From assembly GCF_032884065.1 (NCBI RefSeq), contig NC_088868.1, positions 1,548,001 through 1,612,000 of the forward strand: 64,000 nucleotides of DNA, read 5' to 3'. This document shows positions 57,812-64,000 of this stretch, piece by piece (position 1 is the stretch's first letter; each line of letters opens with the position of its first letter). This DNA is from Artemia franciscana. Lineage: Eukaryota; Arthropoda; Branchiopoda; Anostraca; Artemiidae. A model generated the notes under the pieces. It saw nothing but the letters and a program-made list of their open reading frames with translations. It made no database searches and was not told the DNA's origin. Made by a program: the position numbers and the translations under genes.

Positions 57812-58932
57812 ATTTGAATCTACTCTAAACTGAATTTATCACATAGTTACACAAGGCTTACGAATTTTATCTCCAGCATTAAACTAGAAATCAAAAGTAC
57901 AGAGGCAAAACGCAATTGCAAGAATCGGTGATAACAAAACATATAAAACAATGTTGCCAACAACGACAAATAAAATAACGGGCTTCTCAGATTCGGCGTT
58001 CTTTTTGAGACACTGCTGAGCAATAAGTCACCTTGACACTTTACTACTACTACTAACAATTCACGGTAGCTACTACTGACAATTCACCGTAGCATCAAGC
58101 TGCATGAGGCCAATATAGCTATGCGCGCTACTCCTCCATCTCAATATTTTCAAAGTCTCCCTATTTTCACCCTCCCTGGAAGTCCCTATTTCACCTAAAT
58201 TTTCCTGCTTTCCGTTTAGCCCTTGTCGGTTTCTGAAAAAGGACAATGTTCGGTAATCTGCTCCTCTTCATCTGCTAAACTTGCCCAAGCAACCTCAATT
58301 TCTCTCTCATTGTAGCCACAGAAATTGGAATTGAACCACGCTTTTTGTACAGCCTACTGTTTGAAATGCGGTTATTCAGTCGGGTAAGAACACCTTGGGC
58401 CTTTGGTTATTCTACTTTCAACAGCTTTACTGCTCCCGCCGTCTTTGCTAATAAAGTCCCCAAGGTAAGTAAAACTGTCCACTTCATCGATCTTTTCGCT
58501 ACCCAACGTCACTTTTTCATCTTCACTTATTCCTAGCCTTAGCGATAGTGACTTAGTCTTCTTAATGTTAATTTCGAAACCCAAATTTTAAGGTTTTCGC
58601 CTATTAAGAAATGAGTTTTTGGTTTTTTTCTGGTTGTTTTGTGGGGAAGGGAGTCTTGCTCTAAGTTGCACCTCATTTTTAGCTGAATTTTTTTTTTCTA
58701 TTCGATTATGCTTGTAAATCTCCCTCCGTTGAAGATTTTTCCCGAGAAATTCCTGCCGTAGAAAATTTCCCTCCTGAAAATTTTTCTCGCATAACCCCTC
58801 TCCCCAGACAATTCCCTCCTCGCTGAAAATCATCCTGGAAAATTTTCCCGGGACAACAATACGTGAAAATTCTCCTTAGTTTTATTTGAAAAATATTTTT
58901 GTTTGTTTAATTTCTGACCGTCTTCAAATCAT
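57812..58932. repeat. 1.12-kb segment duplicated at 12864-13984 (copy B)
   Basis: Direct-orientation partner of copy A, same length within a few bases. To the right it continues into R1-like minus-strand sequence (58933-59350), whereas copy A switches to piggyBac, so one of the two junctions is secondary. Confidence 0.93.
58080..58584 (-). pseudogene. RTE-like non-LTR retrotransposon, 3' end of ORF (copy B)
   Basis: 58584-58372 encodes GFEINIKKTKSLSLRL, KVTLGSEKIDEVDSFTYLGD and FISKDGGSSKAVESR, the region after the catalytic palm. After a deletion the frame changes to the RLNNRISNSRLYKK and RAKRKAGKFR tail. Same internal deletion as copy A, so the deletion predates the duplication. Confidence 0.75.
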
Positions 58933-59350
58933 GCCTAATCCCCAACTGTGGGAAATTTTCCCCAAAAAAGCCTTCCTTGGAAAGTTCCTGTCGTGGAAAT
59001 TTCCCCATGGATAATTTCCCCCGTTGAGAATCCACCCTCCCACTGAAAAACACTATCAGATTGTTTCTTTCCCACTGAAAATGTCCCCCTGGCGATTGCC
59101 CCGGAACATTCTCTTCAAATGTCGAATTGAGCAGCCAAAGAGAAAAAAGATCACAAATCTTTCTTCCGGCAAAAAAAAAATACAAAATTCCACATTTTAT
59201 AGATAGGAGATTGAAATCGTTACTGTAGGATTCTCAGATATAAGTCTGATGGTACAGTTTTCATTTAGACCACCTGAATTTTTGGGGGTGTTTTCCCTCT
59301 TTTTCGAAAATCGGACAAATTTTCTTAGGATCGTAGATTTTGAAGGGTAA
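58933..59350 (-). repeat. R1 fragment, inverted
   Basis: Resembles the inverted R1 at 42360-43150: TTCCGGCAAAAAAAAAATAC, then a block with CAATTTCT-like and GTTACTGTAGGATTCTC phrases (compare CTACAGTAGGGTTCGC) and GGGTGTTTTCCCTCTTTTT. Confidence 0.55.
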
Positions 59351-60499
59351 CATTAAACTTAATGAATTTTTCACATATGGAATCAGCATTAATAGACAAT
59401 GCTCTTGATTAATTGATTGTTAATTGGCCTGGCCTGGTGGATGCATGTCGCATAAGCTTTTCTTTGTAAAAAAATTAATTAATGAGTTAATTAGGCACGC
59501 AGTTTAAGGGGCTGACAATATTTTTCATGGTGATGGAGACCGGAAAAAAATTGATATTTGACTTTTCAAAATTAGCTGTGGCAGGATGCATTGTGGAAAC
59601 AAGCTGTTGGCCAGAGGTGGGGTCACTGACACCAAACTCATGAAACGATATTTAATTAATGTTAATTAATTTAATTAATTGATTTATTTAATTAATTTAA
59701 TTTAATTAATGTTAATAGGAAGAACAAAGTACGAATTTGGTCCTGCCATTTCCTCTTCCTCCATCTAAAGAGAAGCAGGGATAGTGAACCCTGTTTAAGC
59801 TGAGCCAAAAAGAATTGTATTTTATATTCTTGGAAGCATAGGGTTGGTTCTTAAGCCCTCCCATTGCCTGTTTCTTAATAGAAAGATTGGCATATTACAC
59901 CTTGATAAACATAACTATGCAAGGATTTGCAACCGGTATGATTTGACATCATAGTGGGCAATAGACTTTTCATTGTGGTCCCACACCTCCCACCTCAGAC
60001 TTTAGTGGAAAGATAAGCATGTTATACTTAGTTTTAAGAGGATTATAGTACAATTTTAAATTTGCGTGATTAGAGGAAGAAAATGGGATCTTTGCCCCTC
60101 CGTAAATATTTCCTGACTTCTTTGCCAATTATGAAGAATAAATGTATGCTTTTTAACTTCTACGAGCGTATGAACAAATTAGACCCTCCAACACTACCTA
60201 TTCCTCTTATTTCCAACTGTTTAGTAGAAAAATGATTATGTTTACACCTTGTTGAAATCGAAAACGTACATCAATTCGGGATCTGTATAATTTGAGGCAC
60301 AAAGTAGGCCCATGGCTTCTTCAGCAATTCTTCCTCTCACCACCCACTTTTTAGGAGGCACAAACTGGAACTTTAGGCGCTACAACCCTATTTCTCCTCT
60401 ATAATATTGGTATTTCAGCGAATATGTAGACATTTTGCGCTGTTTTAAAAAGGAATCAAGAACTTTCAGTGTATCTCATAAACATAAATAACAGTAATA

Positions 60500-60500
<1 letters not shown>
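59350..60500. other. No recognised gene
   Basis: AT-rich, with a TTAATTAATT-rich stretch at 59650-59715. No coding evidence. Confidence 0.4.
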
Positions 60501-60819
<319 letters not shown>

Positions 60820-60820
<1 letters not shown>

Positions 60821-61270
60821 TATGCTTGTTTGATTTGATAAGCGAAAGAAAGTGGGACAGATATCCCATCAATACCTGCCACCCCTCCAACCTCCAGCCT
60901 CTCAGTGATAAGGTGGACATGTTCGACCTTTATAACGATCTTTTTCCTTTTTAAGGACCATTGTAAAAATTTTGGCCAGTGTACTAATTCAGTTTTACTT
61001 AAACAAATTGGAAAACCAAGTAAAAATTTACAATATTGAAAATAGCGAACAGGAATTGCAGACAAATCACAGATTTTAAAATCACAAAAAGAAGGGCAGT
61101 ATAGAAAATATGCGGGAGGGAAAGTGCGTTAAAAAGAGAACCTAAAGTACCATGACAATAAATACCACAAAACCGTATTATTGAGCCAAATACCTTTCTA
61201 ATTTTTGAAATATTTAAAATTAGTATAAAATTTGAATCTCGAGCTGAAACCCCATAAGGTAATCCCAAAT
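60820..61270 (-). pseudogene. Probable non-LTR reverse transcriptase C-terminal relic
   Basis: 61268-60999 encodes MGLPYGVSARDSNFI and LILNISKIRKVFGSIIR, then HGTLGSLFNAL and LPHIFYTAL. A frame change near 61080 leads to SAIPVRYFQYCKFLLGFP. The pattern (a stretch on past the palm, then Y-F-x-Y-C-K-F-L-L) is like the tail of non-LTR polymerases. The element clade is not identified and confidence is limited. Confidence 0.4.
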
Positions 61271-62800
61271 AAAGAACAGCATTTTAAATCAAAAATGAAC
61301 AAATAGAAACAAAAAGAAAGGCCTCTGTCCTTAAACCTATTGAAAAGGGTATCAACATTTTTAAATATCACTTAGCTGGTGAAAGAAATAAAATCAAATT
61401 AATTTCACTGAAAGATACTCAGTGTCAGTTTAAAAACAATAACATAGATTTTTCCAAGTTTTATTCTGTGGGACAAACTAAAAACTCAACTATTAACGAG
61501 ATTGACTAAAGGCCAAGAAATAGGGAATAATGTGGTTTTAAGAGCGCATCATATTTTGAATTCATCCTTAAGAAACACCTCTTAGTTTATTGTTGCTTTT
61601 GTACTTTAAACAAAACATTCTTCTTGAGACTCATTGTTCTGCTTTTCTATCGTTTACCATAGTCAATTTATGGCAGAGAAATGTATTCAAAACGATATTT
61701 CCGCAATACTAGTCGCTGAACCTGACGAGCGTCTGCTAAAACTTTTCAAGTTGTCCTAGTAACGTAAATATAGTTTGAATCCTAGCAAAGCTATTTCCGC
61801 ATATGTCCTTATCAGCAAGTTTATTTGGCATGTAAGCAATTGAAAAGGCTCATATACAATATTCGTCGCATTGAAAAGCCACGGGGAATTTGCACTCTAT
61901 ATTTATAAGAAATTCGGTCATTCGTTAAACATTGGAATGTCTCTTACTATGATGAATAGGCGTTTTTTAAGAACGATAAACAAAATAGATAATTAAACAC
62001 TAAGTATAAGAGCCAAGAGTTTTTTCTTGTTAATCTTTAGAGCCAGAGTGGCCTCAGAACTCATTTAGTTGTCTTGATTTAAAATGTTTCATGTCAAATT
62101 TGTTTCTTACTCAGGACAACTTAAAATATAAGTTATATTCTAGTTCAAAATTTTCATTTTCAACATTATATTCTTATATCATGTTGGTGACATTCAGTCA
62201 AAAGATAAGCTATACATTTTTTTCTCAAACTTATTCCTCATTAATTCGTATACATCTAGCCTTTGCTTTTTAAAGGCTCTGACATACATTTCTCTTGGTA
62301 TGTGAAGAAATTATCTCCCCAAGGGTTTGTTTGTAAAATCCCGCCTTAAATGAAAATCATAGATAGCATCCTGGCGCAATTTTGCTAATTATATCTTCTG
62401 AAAAGTAAATAGTTAATTTATTGTCTCTAAAGTATGTTGGCTGTGACTCACCTATGAATTCTCTTACAAAATGACTAATTCTTCATAAGAACTTATCCAA
62501 CTATTCTTACCATGCGAAAGGTTTGCATAATTTAACATCTGCCATGCGCACCTTTTATTTTTTGTTAAGCACTTGCTTAATAGAATACACGTTTAAATTT
62601 ATGTCTTTATGTCCATAAGCTTATGTCTCGGCCATTAATTTTTCTCTTTTAAAGTATGGTGCATTCATTATTAATTGCCCATATAACGGAACCTCAATAG
62701 GAAAAGGGTCCAAAACCTACAAAAAAACAGTGAGCTTAAAAAAGAGTATTCTGATCTTTCTAAAAAAAAAAAAATCAAAATACATGCCCTTCTCTAATAT
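61271..62800. other. No recognised gene
   Basis: AT-rich. A + strand frame without ATG is open at about 61309-61493 (contains KGINIFKYHLAGERNK) but matches nothing I know. Confidence 0.4.
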
Positions 62801-63990
62801 TTATTTGAAATTGATTTAATAGACTTACTTGAATTAAGTCTCCTGCCGGGCACTGCTCGGCGTAAAGAGTGACGTCTGCCTCCTCCAGCCACTTCAGTCC
62901 ATGGCGAGTATTTGCTCTTCGCCCTGTCTGAGGTTTGCCATCGTCAAAAACTCGGATAGGCTGTTGGATCAACGTTTCTTCGGTCGGCCGCGAGGTCGCT
63001 TCCAACCAACTTTGATAGGGTCGAAGTCGTAGATCATCTTTGCGGGTAGATGTGGTGGCATTCGAAGCAGATGCCCAAACCATCGTAAGGTTCACTTGGC
63101 TGATTGGGTCGAAAACCAAGACTGCTTTGTGAGCTGCAGAAGCTTCTCATTGCTGCCGAAGTAGGACCATCGTAGGCACTCAATCCTCCTTAGGCTCTTC
63201 ACATGAAATACGTCTATTTTCTTGAAGGTTGCAGGTGATGCTTGTCATGTCTCAGCCCTGTAAAGCATCATAGAGCCGACTAGAGGGTTTAAGATCCGTA
63301 GTTTTGTTGTGCAACTGATGTTTGGTTTTCACCAGAGGTGACGATTCAGTCTACCCGTGACAGAAGATGCTTTAGATAATCTCGTCTGCAGCTCGGGGAG
63401 AAGCGAGCCATTTGAAGAAATTATGGAGCCCAGGTATCTGAAGTCTTGAACAACCTCGATGCTAGTGGTGCTGTCCAGGCTAACTAGAGAGTTAACAGTA
63501 GGGGAAGACGGGTCTATGTCCATAATTTTACTTTTGTTCCAGTTTATATGCATTCCTACTTTGGCAGCCTCTTCTCACAGAATTCGAGCGCTTCCAGAAG
63601 CTGCTCCATGGAGTCCGCCAGAATAGCCAAGTCATCGGTAAAATCAACATCTGTGATGGTATGATCTCCGAATTTGAGCCCACAGCTGAGACGTGAAGTG
63701 ATTTTTGTCATAACGTAATCTACAATGACATTGAAGATCTCTGGGGCCACTGCACATCCTTGGAGCACTCCTGCTGTGATTTGAAAGAACGGGCTGTGCC
63801 GACCATTTACTTGTACACAGCTTTCCGTCCCGTTGTACAGCGCTTTGAGAAGTCTGCAATATTTCTCGGGTAGGCCAATCAACTCTAGAATCCGCCAAAG
63901 AGCTTTTCGATCGACAGAGTCAAATGCAGCACGTAAGTCAACAAAGGCAATGAATGCTCTCTGTCGGAACTCTGTGTTCTTTTCTACCAT
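62800..63990 (-). pseudogene. RTE-like non-LTR reverse transcriptase, 5'-truncated by window end
   Basis: The minus strand from the window edge has AFIAFVDLRAAFDSV (catalytic Asp), GLPEKYCRLLKALYNG, then GVLQGCAVAPEIFNV. The catalytic box reads VDFTDDLAILAD, with Thr in place of the usual Ala of FADD. A one-base shift at about 63556 then gives GMHINWNKSKIMDID and FRYLGSIISSNGSL in another frame. Further on are RRIECLRW, NEKLLQLTKQ, LRWFGHLLRMPPH and KVGWKRPRGRPKKR, the classical end of this ORF. The tail near 62830 is followed by an A/T-run. The ORF begins beyond the window, so the true 5' extent is unknown. Confidence 0.82.
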
Positions 63991-64000
63991 TTGTCAAATC

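Noticed and set aside
61309-61493. Open + frame without ATG containing KGINIFKYHLAGERNK
   Set aside because: About 60 codons open is not unusual here, with no splice context or family resemblance that I can support.
62775-63119. 114-residue minus-strand frame beginning MVFDPISQVN
   Set aside because: The RTE-like protein reads in a different frame here (WFGHLLRMPPH, KRPRGRPKKR); this frame is a shadow over most of its length.

Overview
This window looks like nuclear DNA of an invertebrate animal, most likely an arthropod; a branchiopod crustacean such as a brine shrimp is my guess from the feel of the repeats, not something the sequence proves. It is AT-rich and gene-poor, has GT-AG introns, contains one 100-N assembly gap, and is dominated by nested and decayed transposable elements. 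There are no bacterial operons, rRNA genes or CRISPR arrays.

The only host-type gene I can build is a Bax inhibitor-1 (TMBIM6)-like membrane protein on the + strand. Four phase-compatible exons lie at 18140-18371, 21382-21515, 27380-27551 and 28149-28222, ending in TAA with an overlapping AATAAA. The first coding exon was not found. The second listed exon ends inside a repeat copy (called R2 here), and a segment matching one transmembrane helix is absent.

The rest is mobile DNA, left to right. 1-2560 and 3440-4280: pieces of repeat family R1. 2588-3190: an 84-bp minisatellite. 4790-5470: an endonuclease relic. 5535-6962: R2, minus strand. 7150-8343: R1 ending in a long palindrome. 8985-9330 and 10332-11511: tandem arrays. 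12864-13984: a 1.12-kb segment repeated at 57812-58932 that contains an RTE-like retrotransposon tail. 13985-15179: a gutted piggyBac transposase. 16477-17263: two foldback elements. Intron DNA at 21497-25990 holds two R2 pieces and an I/jockey-like retrotransposon. 28421-30880: the best complete R2. 30975-37330: a CR1-like retrotransposon interrupted by another insertion. 37330-39024: a complete R1. 40707-41177: a perfect foldback. 41419-41490: a tRNA-Lys-like pseudogene. 42200-43210: R1, minus strand. 43490-45330: a Penelope-like element. 45535-48963: a 3.4-kb element with 0.55-kb inverted arms. 51711-57492: an R2 copy split by a 4-kb inverted-repeat element carrying a nuclease-like gene. 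60500-60820: a second Penelope tail with an AT microsatellite. 60820-61270 and 62800-63990: non-LTR reverse transcriptase relics.

The most unusual object is 53115-57101. It has about 250-bp inverted ends, a TTA target duplication, and a clean rejoin of the interrupted R2 once removed. Its single minus-strand gene belongs to a widespread uncharacterised invertebrate family with PIN/FEN-like motifs and a cysteine-rich tail. The second notable point is that the splice donor of one BI-1 exon lies in R2 sequence.
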